Source: Micromonospora eburnea (GTDB lineage: Bacteria > Actinomycetota > Actinomycetes > Mycobacteriales > Micromonosporaceae). From it: a stretch of DNA of 64,000 bases. Of this stretch, positions 27,077-34,753 are shown one piece after another; within the stretch, counting starts at the first letter, position 1, and every line of letters starts with the position of its first letter. The DNA lies in the NCBI RefSeq assembly GCF_900090225.1, contig NZ_FMHY01000002.1, positions 5,456,001 through 5,520,000 of the forward strand. Direction: 5' to 3'. A program made the position numbers and the translations under genes. The notes beneath the pieces were generated by a model that made no database searches, had not been told where the DNA came from, and saw only the letters and a list, made by a program, of their open reading frames with translations.

Positions 27077-28837
27077 ATGCCCACCCTGCGTCTCGCCCTG
27101 TGCCAGGTCGACCCGACCGTCGGCGACCTGGCCGGCAACGCCGGCCTGGTCCGCGCCTGGTCCCGCAGGGCCGCCGACGCCGGCGCCCAGCTCGCCCTCT
27201 TCCCGGAGCTGATGCTGACCGGGTACCCGGTCGAGGATCTGGTCTTCCGCCGCTCCTTCGTCGCCGCGTCGCAGGCCGCGCTGGAGCGGCTCGCCGCCGA
27301 CCTGGCCGCCGACGGGCTCGGCGAGTTGCCCGTCCTGGTCGGCTACCTGGACGCGGACGGCCCACCGCAGGTCAGCTCCGACGCCGAGCCGGGCCGGGGC
27401 GCCCGCAACGCCGCCGCGCTGCTGCACCAGGGCGGGGTGGTGGCCCGGTACTTCAAGCACCACCTGCCCAACTACGGCGTCTTCGACGAGGACCGCTACT
27501 TCGTCCCCGGCAACACGCTGAACGTGGTGCGGATCGGCGGGGTGGACGTCGCGCTGACCATCTGCGAGGACCTCTGGCAGGCCGGCGGCCCGTTCGCGGT
27601 GGCCCGGCAGGCCGACGTCGGGCTGGTGCTCAACATCAACGGTTCGCCGTACGAGCTGAACAAGGACGACGTCCGGCTGCCACTGGTCCGCCGCCGCGCC
27701 GCGGAGGCCGGCGCGACCATCGCGTACGTGAACATGGTCGGGGGCCAGGACGAGCTGGTCTACGACGGCGACTCGATGATCGTCAGCGCGGACGGGACCC
27801 TGCTGGCCCGGGCCCCGCAGTTCGTCGAGCACCTGCTGCTGCACGACGTCGAGCTGCCCACGGCGCGGGAGCCGGCCGGCGGCGCGGAGGAACTGGCCGA
27901 CGGGATGCGGGTGGTCCGGGCCGAGGTCGGCGACGTGCCGCCGGCCCCGGGCGGGGCGCCCGCGGTCGGCGGGATCATCGAGCCGGTCGCCGACGAGGCG
28001 GAGCTGTGGCAGGCGCTGGTACTGGGCCTGCGCGACTACGTCGACAAGAACCGGTTCCCGTCGGTGGTGCTCGGCCTCTCCGGCGGTATCGACTCGGCGG
28101 TGGCGGCGGCCATCTCGGTGGACGCGCTCGGCCCGGACCGGGTGGTCGGGGTGTCGATGCCCAGCCAGCACTCCTCCGAGCACTCCCGCTCCGACGCCGA
28201 GGAGCTGGCCAAGCGGACCGGCCTGGACTACCGGATCCAGCCGATCCAGCCGATGGTGGACGCCTTCCTGGCCAACATGTCGCTCTCCGGCGTGGCCGTG
28301 GAGAACCTCCAGGCCCGGGTCCGTGGCGTGATCCTGATGGCGCTGTCGAACCAGGAGGGCCACCTGGTCCTCACCACCGGTAACAAGAGCGAACTGGCCG
28401 TCGGATACTCCACCCTCTACGGCGACTCGGTCGGCGGCTACAACCCGGTAAAGGACGTCTGGAAGACGCTGATCTGGCGGCTGGCCAGGTGGCGCAACGC
28501 CGACGCCGGGCGCCGCGGCGAGACCCCGCCGATCCCGGAGAACTCGATCGGCAAGCCGCCGTCGGCGGAGCTGAGCCCCGGCCAACTCGACAGCGACACC
28601 CTGCCCGACTACGACGTCCTCGACCCGATCCTGATCGGCTATGTCGACGGCGACCTGGGCCGGGACGGCCTGATCGCGTCCGGCCACGACCCGGCCATCG
28701 TGGACCGGGTGCTGCGGATGGTGGATACCGCCGAGTACAAGCGGCGGCAGTCGGCCCCCGGCACGAAGATCTCGATGAAGGCGTTCGGGCGGGACCGCCG
28801 GCTGCCGATCACCAACCGCTGGCGCGAGCGCGGCTGA
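27077..28837 (+). CDS. nadE: Glutamine-dependent NAD+ synthase
   Basis: 586 aa. An N-terminal nitrilase-type glutaminase (ALFPELMLTGYPVEDL with the catalytic Glu, KHHLPNYGVFDE with the Lys, TICEDLW with the nucleophile Cys) passes ammonia to the C-terminal synthetase. The latter has the ATP-pyrophosphatase loop LGLSGGIDSAVAA near residue 334 and TGNKSELAVGYSTLYGD. It makes NAD+ from nicotinate adenine dinucleotide. ATG 27077 follows CAAGAT by six bases and has a GAGG-like site; frame-open sequence upstream is not needed for the domain. Confidence 0.95.
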   Translation: MPTLRLALCQVDPTVGDLAGNAGLVRAWSRRAADAGAQLALFPELMLTGYPVEDLVFRRSFVAASQAALERLAADLAADGLGELPVLVGYLDADGPPQVSSDAEPGRGARNAAALLHQGGVVARYFKHHLPNYGVFDEDRYFVPGNTLNVVRIGGVDVALTICEDLWQAGGPFAVARQADVGLVLNINGSPYELNKDDVRLPLVRRRAAEAGATIAYVNMVGGQDELVYDGDSMIVSADGTLLARAPQFVEHLLLHDVELPTAREPAGGAEELADGMRVVRAEVGDVPPAPGGAPAVGGIIEPVADEAELWQALVLGLRDYVDKNRFPSVVLGLSGGIDSAVAAAISVDALGPDRVVGVSMPSQHSSEHSRSDAEELAKRTGLDYRIQPIQPMVDAFLANMSLSGVAVENLQARVRGVILMALSNQEGHLVLTTGNKSELAVGYSTLYGDSVGGYNPVKDVWKTLIWRLARWRNADAGRRGETPPIPENSIGKPPSAELSPGQLDSDTLPDYDVLDPILIGYVDGDLGRDGLIASGHDPAIVDRVLRMVDTAEYKRRQSAPGTKISMKAFGRDRRLPITNRWRERG

Positions 28838-28964
28838 CGCGACGGGCCGTCGTCCCGGCCGCGAGTGACATCTTCCACTCCGACCTCCCGCCGGCCGGTC
28901 GTCCGGTGCGACGATCGCGACGAACCCGGGGACCGCGAACGCGGCCTCGAGGAAGGAGAGAGTC

Positions 28965-29810
28965 ATGGTGGAGTCCACCCCGACCGAGGTGACCGCCCTC
29001 TACGGCGGGCCGGTCACCCGACGGGTACGCACCCGCGACCTGATCGCGGCCAAGGAGCGCGGCGAGCGGTGGCCGATGCTCACCTCGTACGACCAGTACA
29101 CCGCCGCGATCTTCGACCAGGCGGGGATCCCGGTGCTGCTGGTCGGCGATTCGGCGGCGAACAACGTCTTCGGCTACGAGACCACCCTGCCGGTGACCGC
29201 CGAGGAGCTGCTGCCCCTGGTCCGCGCGGTGGTACGGGCGACGAAGCACTCGCTCATCGTCGGTGACCTGCCCTTCGGCTCGTACGAGGAAGGGCCGGCG
29301 CAGGCGCTGCGCACCGCGGTGCGGTTCATGAAGGAGGGCGGCTGCCACGCGGTGAAGCTGGAGGGCGGCCGGCGCTGCGCGGCGCAGGTCGAGGCGATCG
29401 TCGGGGCCGGCATCCCGGTGATGGCGCACATCGGCTTCACCCCGCAGAGCGAGCACACCCTGGGCGGCTACCGGGTGCAGGGCCGGGGCGACACCGCCGA
29501 GGAGGTGATCGCCGACGCGCGGGCGGTGGCCGAGGCGGGCGCCTTCGCGGTGGTGCTGGAGATGGTGCCCGGCGAGGTGGCCAAGCGGATCACCGCCGAG
29601 CTGCGGATCCCCACGGTCGGCATCGGCGCCGGCCCGGAGACCGACGCCCAGGTGCTGGTCTGGCAGGACATGGCCGGACTGCGCACCGGCAAGGCGCCCC
29701 GCTTCGTCAAGCGCTACGCCGACCTGGCCGGCGCCCTCACCGACGCCACCCGCCGGTTCGCCGACGAGGTACGCGGCGGCGAGTTCCCCGCCGCCGAGCA
29801 CACCTTCTGA
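28965..29810 (+). CDS. panB: 3-methyl-2-oxobutanoate hydroxymethyltransferase
   Basis: 281 aa, first committed step of pantothenate synthesis: transfer of hydroxymethyl from 5,10-methylene-THF to ketoisovalerate, giving ketopantoate. Family motifs are MLTSYDQYTAAIFDQAGI, LLVGDSAANNVFGYETTL, HSLIVGDLPFGSY, AVKLEGG, MAHIGFTPQS and FAVVLEMVP. GGAAGGAGAG precedes the ATG. The motif reads DSAANNVFGY where many homologues have DSLGMVVLGH, a known type of variation in Actinobacteria. A hairpin follows the stop. Confidence 0.95.
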   Translation: MVESTPTEVTALYGGPVTRRVRTRDLIAAKERGERWPMLTSYDQYTAAIFDQAGIPVLLVGDSAANNVFGYETTLPVTAEELLPLVRAVVRATKHSLIVGDLPFGSYEEGPAQALRTAVRFMKEGGCHAVKLEGGRRCAAQVEAIVGAGIPVMAHIGFTPQSEHTLGGYRVQGRGDTAEEVIADARAVAEAGAFAVVLEMVPGEVAKRITAELRIPTVGIGAGPETDAQVLVWQDMAGLRTGKAPRFVKRYADLAGALTDATRRFADEVRGGEFPAAEHTF

Positions 29811-29817
29811 GTACGCC

Positions 29818-29846
29818 GGGCGGTGCGGTCGGTGGCCGCACCGCCC
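29818..29846 (+). terminator. Terminator after panB
   Basis: Perfect 11-bp stem GGGCGGTGCGG / CCGCACCGCCC with a 7-base loop, 7 bases after the stop. Confidence 0.75.
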
Positions 29847-29929
29847 ACCTCGGCTGTCCGGCCGGTCTCGGTGGTCGGCTCGGCGGTGGCGAACGCGTCG
29901 TCGCGCGCCTCGCGCCGGCCACGGCCCGC

Positions 29930-30364
29930 TCAGGTGCTGGGCACGGCGGCCCGTCGGGCGGCCAGCCAGGGCACGAGCTGAACCACGCCGAATCCCACCT
30001 CCACGACGAGGAAGAGCCACAGCAGCCGGGCCACGCCGTGCGCCAGGGCGTACGCCTGCCACGCCGCGAACAGTGCGCGCGCGACACCGTCGAGCAGCCC
30101 GTGCAGCGGCAGCGGGCGGATCAGGCGCAGCAGCGCCCAGACGACCACGACCGAGCCCATGAGATTCGCGTACAACGTCTGCATCGGGTCCAGCGCCGGC
30201 AGGCTGCCCAGCCGTAGCGCGCCGCCGAGTTCCCGCAGGACGCCGTGCACCAGCGCGTAGGTCCAGGGCGTCGCGAACCCGATCGTGACCACCAGGTCGT
30301 ACCAGGCGCTGGCGCGGACGACGCGCAGGTATGCGGGGCCGGACGGAACGTGTTGGTCGACCAC
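29930..30364 (-). CDS. Small integral membrane protein controlled by the divergent MerR regulator
   Basis: 144 aa from GTG 30364, which has GAGGAG six bases upstream. Four hydrophobic helices are visible (around WYDLVVTIGFATPWTYALV, NLMGSVVVVWALLRL, ARALFAAWQAYALAHGVA and LLWLFLVVEVGFGVVQLV). I do not recognise a characterised family. It diverges from a merR gene, and the best -35 at the shared operator (TTGACC) faces this gene, so it is the probable regulatory target. Confidence 0.75.
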   Translation of the reverse strand: MVDQHVPSGPAYLRVVRASAWYDLVVTIGFATPWTYALVHGVLRELGGALRLGSLPALDPMQTLYANLMGSVVVVWALLRLIRPLPLHGLLDGVARALFAAWQAYALAHGVARLLWLFLVVEVGFGVVQLVPWLAARRAAVPST

Positions 30365-30426
30365 AGCGGGCTCCTCATGGGCTTCCTGGGCCGCCGGTCT
30401 GGCGGCCGGAACGCCGACGACCGTAG

Positions 30427-30448
30427 ACCTTGGAGTACGCTCCAAGGT
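30427..30448. promoter_or_regulatory. MerR-type operator/promoter
   Basis: Perfect inverted repeat ACCTTGGAG-N4-CTCCAAGGT. On the minus strand TTGACC forms a -35 that overlaps the dyad, with about 19 bases to a CTACGG -10. This is the long-spacer arrangement that MerR activators correct by twisting DNA. The plus-strand -35 (TAGACC) is weaker. Confidence 0.8.
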
Positions 30449-30472
30449 CAAGTCCGCTCGTATCGGGGTGTC

Positions 30473-30829
30473 ATGCGTATCGGAGAGCTGGCCGCTCAGT
30501 CGGGCCTGACCACGGACACGATCCGGTTCTACGAGAAGCTCGGCCTCGTCGCCGGCGCCCGGCTGGCGAACGGCTACCGGGACTTCCCGCCGGAGACGGT
30601 GCCCTGGCTGCACTACGTCCGCACGGCACAGGCCCTCGGGTTCTCACTGGCGGAGATCGCCTGGCACGGCGAGGAGTTACGCGACGCGCCCGACTCCGCG
30701 GCGGCGCTGTCGGCACTGTTCGCCGACAAGATCACCGTCATCGACGCGCGGATCGCGGAGCTGGCCGCCCTGCGGGCCGAGCTGACCGCCCGTGCCCGCA
30801 CAGACTGCCCCCTACGCCCCACCACCTGA
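30473..30829 (+). CDS. MerR family transcriptional regulator
   Basis: 118 aa from ATG 30473. The MerR winged helix is clear: MRIGELAAQSGLTTDTIRFYEKLGLVAGAR, GYRDFPPETVPWLHYVRTAQALGFSLAEIA, then the dimerisation helix DKITVIDARIAELAALRAEL. The C-terminus has one cysteine (TDCPLRP), so a multi-cysteine metal site is not evident and the inducer is unknown. The operator between it and the membrane-protein gene suggests activation of that gene and autoregulation. Confidence 0.92.
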   Translation: MRIGELAAQSGLTTDTIRFYEKLGLVAGARLANGYRDFPPETVPWLHYVRTAQALGFSLAEIAWHGEELRDAPDSAAALSALFADKITVIDARIAELAALRAELTARARTDCPLRPTT

Positions 30830-30855
30830 CCGACCGGCCGGGCGGGATCCGCCAC

Positions 30856-30905
30856 GGACCTTGGCAGGAAGTGGCCCCTGGAGGGGCTGCCTCCTACCAA
30901 GGTCC
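30856..30905. terminator. Terminator between merR and npdG
   Basis: Outer stem GGACCTTGG (30856-30864) / CCAAGGTCC (30897-30905), with further partial pairing of the GGCCCC / GGGGCT region inside. It lies between convergent genes. Confidence 0.65.
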
Positions 30906-30913
30906 CAATCGGC

Positions 30914-31612
30914 TCACAGGTCGGTGACGCGGATGCCGGCGTGGGCCTTGTAACGCTTGTTGATCGCGATGAGGTTCGCGGTGAACGCCTCGATCTGGTG
31001 GGCGTTGCGCAGCCGGCCGGCGTAGATGCCCCGCATGCCGGGGATCCGGGCGGCGAGCGCCGCGACCACGCCGACCAGCTCCCGGTCCTCGGTGCAGATC
31101 AGCACGTCCAGGTCGATCCGGTCGATCTCCGGGTCGGCCAGCAGCGGCGCGCTGACGTGGTTGAAGGCGGCGCAGACCCGGGATTCCGGCAGCAGCCCGG
31201 CGGCCTGCTGCACGGCGCTGCCCTCCGCGACGGGCAGCGCGTACGGGCCCTGCTTGTCGAAACCCAGCGGGTTGACGCAGTCGACCACGATCTTGCCGGC
31301 GAGCGGCTCGGCCAGTGCGGCGACGGTGGCGGCGTGCCCGTCCCAGGGCACCGCGATGATCACCACGTCGCTGCGGCGGGCCACCTCGTCGTTGTCCGCA
31401 CCGGATACCGCCGTACCGGCGGCGACGCCGGGCAGCGCGGCGATCTCCGCGGCGGCCTGTGCCGCCCGGTCGGCCGACCGGGAACCGATCAGCACGCTCT
31501 GCCCCGACCGGGCGAACCGATAGGCGAGCCCTCGCCCCTGGTCGCCGGTACCCCCGACGATGCCGACAATCAGTTCCGACACATCCGGCAACGTGCTCGC
31601 GTCATACCCCAT
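30914..31612 (-). CDS. npdG: NADPH:F420 oxidoreductase
   Basis: 232 aa. It has the Rossmann glycine-rich loop IVGIVGGTGDQGRGLAYRFA, then NADP-selecting IGSRSADRA, and the family motifs IIAVPWDGHAATVAAL and VVDCVNPLGFDKQGPYAL. It exchanges hydride between NADPH and the deazaflavin cofactor F420, which implies that the organism makes F420. ATG 31612 has GGAAGG nine bases upstream; two upstream in-frame starts (31621, 31636) fit the ribosome binding site less well. Confidence 0.93.
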   Translation of the reverse strand: MGYDASTLPDVSELIVGIVGGTGDQGRGLAYRFARSGQSVLIGSRSADRAAQAAAEIAALPGVAAGTAVSGADNDEVARRSDVVIIAVPWDGHAATVAALAEPLAGKIVVDCVNPLGFDKQGPYALPVAEGSAVQQAAGLLPESRVCAAFNHVSAPLLADPEIDRIDLDVLICTEDRELVGVVAALAARIPGMRGIYAGRLRNAHQIEAFTANLIAINKRYKAHAGIRVTDL

Positions 31613-31656
31613 GCCCGTCATCCTTCCAAACACCACCCTCGGCCCCGGCAGCCACC

Positions 31657-31680
31657 GTTGATCATGAAGTTGTCGCGGGG
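31657..31680. repeat. GATCATGAAGTT element, partial copy
   Basis: GTTGATCATGAAGTTGTCGC matches the left arm of the element at 19163, with no right arm. It ends at the stop codon of the RNB gene, between that gene and npdG. Confidence 0.5.
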
Positions 31681-33174
31681 TCAGGCGCGTTCGAAGAGGA
31701 CCTTGCGGTGGGTGGGGTCGGCGGAGACCAGGCGGACCGAGACGCGCTCGCCGAGCGGCAGCTCGCCGAGGCAGCGGGCACGGACCGGCGGGTGGTCCAG
31801 GGCGACGGTGCCGCCGGGGCGGCGAGGGGGCTTCGCGGGGCCGTTGCCCTGGGCCCGATCCGGGCCGGTGCTGTCACCGGGCTGTCGGGGCACCTCGGTG
31901 GACGGGCGTGGGGCGTCCACGTCCAGCACGGCCGCCTCGAACGTCTCCCCCACCCGGTGCTCCAGCAGCACCGCCTCGGCCAGCTCGACCGCGCCCCGGG
32001 CCGCCGCCGACGCCGTCCGGTCGGTGCTGGTCATCGTCTCCGGCAGCCTCGGCAACGCGGCGCGGGCCCAGTCGGGCACCTCCCGGCCCTCGTGCAGGGC
32101 CAGGCAGACCTCGGTCGCGTACCGGTCGGCCAGCCGGCGCAGCGGTGCCGTGACGTGCGCGTACGCGGCGGCCACCCCGCCGTGCGCCGGCTGCTCGGGC
32201 GGTTGCCCGTCGAAGGCGGTGTACGCGGCCCCACGCATCAGCTCAGCCGCCTGATCGATGAAGGCCGCCGCCCGAGGCTGGGCGGCGTCCAGCCCCGCCA
32301 GCACCTCGCCGACCGACATCCCCGCCGGCCAGTGCACGCCGAGCGGCCCGGCGGCCAGCCGCAGCCGGTCGACCGCCTCCGGCTTCGGCGCGGGCATCGT
32401 CCGCAGCAGCCCGATCCGGCCGGCGAGCATGATGTCGGCCGCCGCCATCCCGGTCAGCAGGGAGATCTGCGCGTTGTGCTCCTCCATCGGGCCGGGCCCG
32501 CGCAGCACCAGCCGCCAGCCGTCGCCGTCCGGTTCGACGTCCTGTTCGGGCAGGGGCAGGTTGACCGCGCCCCGGCGCAGACCCCGCGCGGTGAGCAGGG
32601 CACCGATCTCGGGCAGCAGGGCGATCGGCTCCGGCAGCCGGCCGGCGTCGGCGGCGCGCTGCACACCGACGTAGTCGAGCTTGGCCCGGCTGCGGACCCG
32701 GGCGCGTTCCACTGCCACGCCCACCGTCCCGCCATCGGCGTCGAGGTCGATGGTCCACAGCACGGCCGCCCGCTCGGCGTCGGGCAGCAGGCTGGCCGCC
32801 CCCTCGCTGAGGGTGTGCGGGTGCAACGGCACGTTGCCGTCAGGCAGATAGACGGTCTGCCCCCGGCGCCAGGTCTCCTCCTCCAGCGCCCCACCGGGAC
32901 GTACGTGGGTGGCGACGTCGGCGATCGCGTACCGGACCCGGAAACCGCCACCGGGACGGCGGGCGAGATGCATCGCCTGGTCGAGGTCGCGCGACGCCGC
33001 CGGGTCGAGGGTGACGAAGGGTACGTCGGTCCGGTCGGCGACGGCCGGCAGCGGCGCGGCGGCCGACTCCTCGGCCTCGCGCTGCGCTGCGGCCGGGAAG
33101 CCCTCGGGCAGTCCCAGCTCGCGACGCAGCGCGCCGAAGTCGATGCGGGGCGCCAGTACGCGTCGGATCACCAC
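31681..33174 (-). CDS. RNB domain ribonuclease (RNase II/R family)
   Basis: 497 aa from GTG 33174 (AGGA eight bases upstream). A single RNB catalytic domain with a short N-terminus and a C-terminal S1-like stretch (RARCLGELPLGERVSVRLVSADP). No long cold-shock domains precede it, so it is shorter than E. coli RNase II. The metal site reads TLDPAASRDLDQAM: Asp63 and Asp65 are kept, but the last acidic position is Gln66. A Pro/Gly-rich insert (about residues 430-460) precedes the S1-like end. It is a 3-to-5 exoribonuclease by family. Confidence 0.88.
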   Translation of the reverse strand: MVIRRVLAPRIDFGALRRELGLPEGFPAAAQREAEESAAAPLPAVADRTDVPFVTLDPAASRDLDQAMHLARRPGGGFRVRYAIADVATHVRPGGALEEETWRRGQTVYLPDGNVPLHPHTLSEGAASLLPDAERAAVLWTIDLDADGGTVGVAVERARVRSRAKLDYVGVQRAADAGRLPEPIALLPEIGALLTARGLRRGAVNLPLPEQDVEPDGDGWRLVLRGPGPMEEHNAQISLLTGMAAADIMLAGRIGLLRTMPAPKPEAVDRLRLAAGPLGVHWPAGMSVGEVLAGLDAAQPRAAAFIDQAAELMRGAAYTAFDGQPPEQPAHGGVAAAYAHVTAPLRRLADRYATEVCLALHEGREVPDWARAALPRLPETMTSTDRTASAAARGAVELAEAVLLEHRVGETFEAAVLDVDAPRPSTEVPRQPGDSTGPDRAQGNGPAKPPRRPGGTVALDHPPVRARCLGELPLGERVSVRLVSADPTHRKVLFERA

Positions 33175-33286
33175 GGCGTCAATCCTGGCAGCGCGGCGCA
33201 CGATCCGCCTATAGGCCGACGGCTCCGGCTCGCGGCGACGAGTTGGAGTTGTCGCCGACTCGGTGGCGGTCGGCGGCGTACCCGAC

Positions 33287-34255
33287 TCAGCCGGTCGTCC
33301 TGCGGGTGCCCGCCGGCTTGGCCGTCGAGCGGCCCGCGACGACCCTCGTGCCGGCCGGCTTCCGCGCGGCGGTGAGCCGCTTGTGCGTACCGGTCGAGGT
33401 GCTCGTCCGGGCCTCGATGCCGCTCACCGACGACGTCGCGGAGGTCGCCTTCCGGCCCGCCGCCTTGCGCGCGGCGGTCGAGGAGGCGCCGGTCGTCTTC
33501 TTCGCCGGGGCCTTCTTCGCCGGAGCCTTGCGGGCACCCCCGGCCGGGCGGGTCCCGGCGGCCTTCGCGGCGGTGGCCTTCTTCGCGGGAGCCTTCTTCG
33601 CGGCCGTGGTCCGCTTCGCCGGGGCCCGCTTCGCCGCCGTGGTCTTCTTCGCGGCGGTCTTCTTCGCCGCCGGGCCGGTCTTCTTCGCCGGGGCTCGCTT
33701 CGCCGGCGTCGTCTTCTTCGCGGCGGTGGCTTTCTTCGCCGCCGCCGTGGCCCGCTTCGCGGGAGCCTTCTTCGCCGCCGCCGTGGTCTTCCCGGCGGCA
33801 GCCCTCTTCGCCGCGGTCGTCCTGGCGGCGGCCTTGGCGGTGGCCGTCTTCGCGATGGCCTTGTTGGCGGCTGCCTTCTTCGCGGCGGTCTTCGTCGCCG
33901 GGGCCTTCTTCGCGGCGGTCTTCGTCGCCGGGGCCTTCTTCGCGGCGGCCTTGGTTGCCGGCGCCTTCTTCGCGGTGGCCTTGGTCGCCGGGGCCTTCTT
34001 CGCGGCGGTCCTCGTGCCCGGGGCTGTCTTCGCGAGCGCCTTCCGCGCCGCCGACACGACCTTCTTCGCGGCCGCCTTCTTCGCGACCGCCTTCTTGGCC
34101 GGCACCCGACCGGCACCGGCGCCCGAGGCGTTCGGCGACGCCTTCGTGACGGTGGTCGTGCTGGCCGCGCCCGGGGTCCGGCGGGCCGCGCTGGTCTGCT
34201 TCCGGGTCCTGGGGGCGGCGGCTGGGCGGGTGGTGGCCTGCTGCGCTTCGGCCAT
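33287..34255 (-). CDS. Histone H1-like Lys/Ala-rich protein
   Basis: 322 aa, nearly all low complexity: repeated KKAPATK(A/T)(A/T)AKKAPA-type units between about residues 50 and 245, Thr/Ser/Ala/Arg elsewhere. It is strongly basic and resembles H1-like and HU-tail nucleoid proteins of Actinobacteria, so DNA compaction is the likely role. GGAGGG lies six bases before the ATG. The near-identical repeats make this locus prone to copy-number change, so length may differ between strains. Confidence 0.85.
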   Translation of the reverse strand: MAEAQQATTRPAAAPRTRKQTSAARRTPGAASTTTVTKASPNASGAGAGRVPAKKAVAKKAAAKKVVSAARKALAKTAPGTRTAAKKAPATKATAKKAPATKAAAKKAPATKTAAKKAPATKTAAKKAAANKAIAKTATAKAAARTTAAKRAAAGKTTAAAKKAPAKRATAAAKKATAAKKTTPAKRAPAKKTGPAAKKTAAKKTTAAKRAPAKRTTAAKKAPAKKATAAKAAGTRPAGGARKAPAKKAPAKKTTGASSTAARKAAGRKATSATSSVSGIEARTSTSTGTHKRLTAARKPAGTRVVAGRSTAKPAGTRRTTG

Positions 34256-34330
34256 CTCGGTTCCCTCCTTGGGGACGTGCTGCCGCCGTCGCGGAGCACG
34301 AGTACCTCGACGCGGGCCGTCCCGCGCCGT

Positions 34331-34534
34331 CTACCTGTCCTCCCCGGCCCAACGGGCGTCCTCGGCGTCCCACGCTTCGTTACGCTCCCGCACCTGCTGC
34401 AGGGCGTTCTCCGCGTCGGCGGCTGAGGCGTACGGTCCGAGAACGTGCTTCGCGGGGCACACGTCGGCATCGGTCTCGACCCGGTGGTGTCGCGTGCACC
34501 AGTAGTAGTGCCCACCACTTCCGTCGTCGCTCAT
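34331..34534 (-). CDS. Small conserved protein with CTRH...C motif
   Basis: 67 aa. It begins SDDGSGGHYYWCTRHHRVE and continues DVCPAKHVLGPYASAADAENALQQVRERNEAWDAED. The C/H cluster could bind a metal, and the second half (LGPYASAADAENALQQV) looks like a short SPOR-type or helical motif. I do not know the function. It lies just upstream of the H1-like gene in the same direction. ATG 34534 lacks a clear ribosome binding site. Confidence 0.65.
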   Translation of the reverse strand: MSDDGSGGHYYWCTRHHRVETDADVCPAKHVLGPYASAADAENALQQVRERNEAWDAEDARWAGEDR

Positions 34535-34753
34535 GCGATCACTGTGCAACGCGAAACGCCCGGCCGCCACCGGAACGCTACAAATCGGCGCCGACGTCTT
34601 CCACAGTAGACGTGCTCCGGGCCGGTCCGGGCCCGAACGGGAAAAGAGCGGCACCGGACCGGTCCGTGGCAATCCGGCTGCCGCGCCTCGGCCGGGCGGT
34701 TCCGCTGAACGGCCGCTACCGCCGACCTACGAGGGCCGGCAGTATCGGCACCC

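Noticed and set aside
33287..34255. Periodic repeats considered as a CRISPR array
   Set aside because: The repeats are coding, directly adjoining and have no unique spacers; no cas gene is near.
33243..34505. Phe/Ala/Gly-rich plus-strand frames of about 400 aa
   Set aside because: Antisense of the Lys/Ala repeats of the H1-like gene; they look like hydrophobic repeats only because of the repeat codons.
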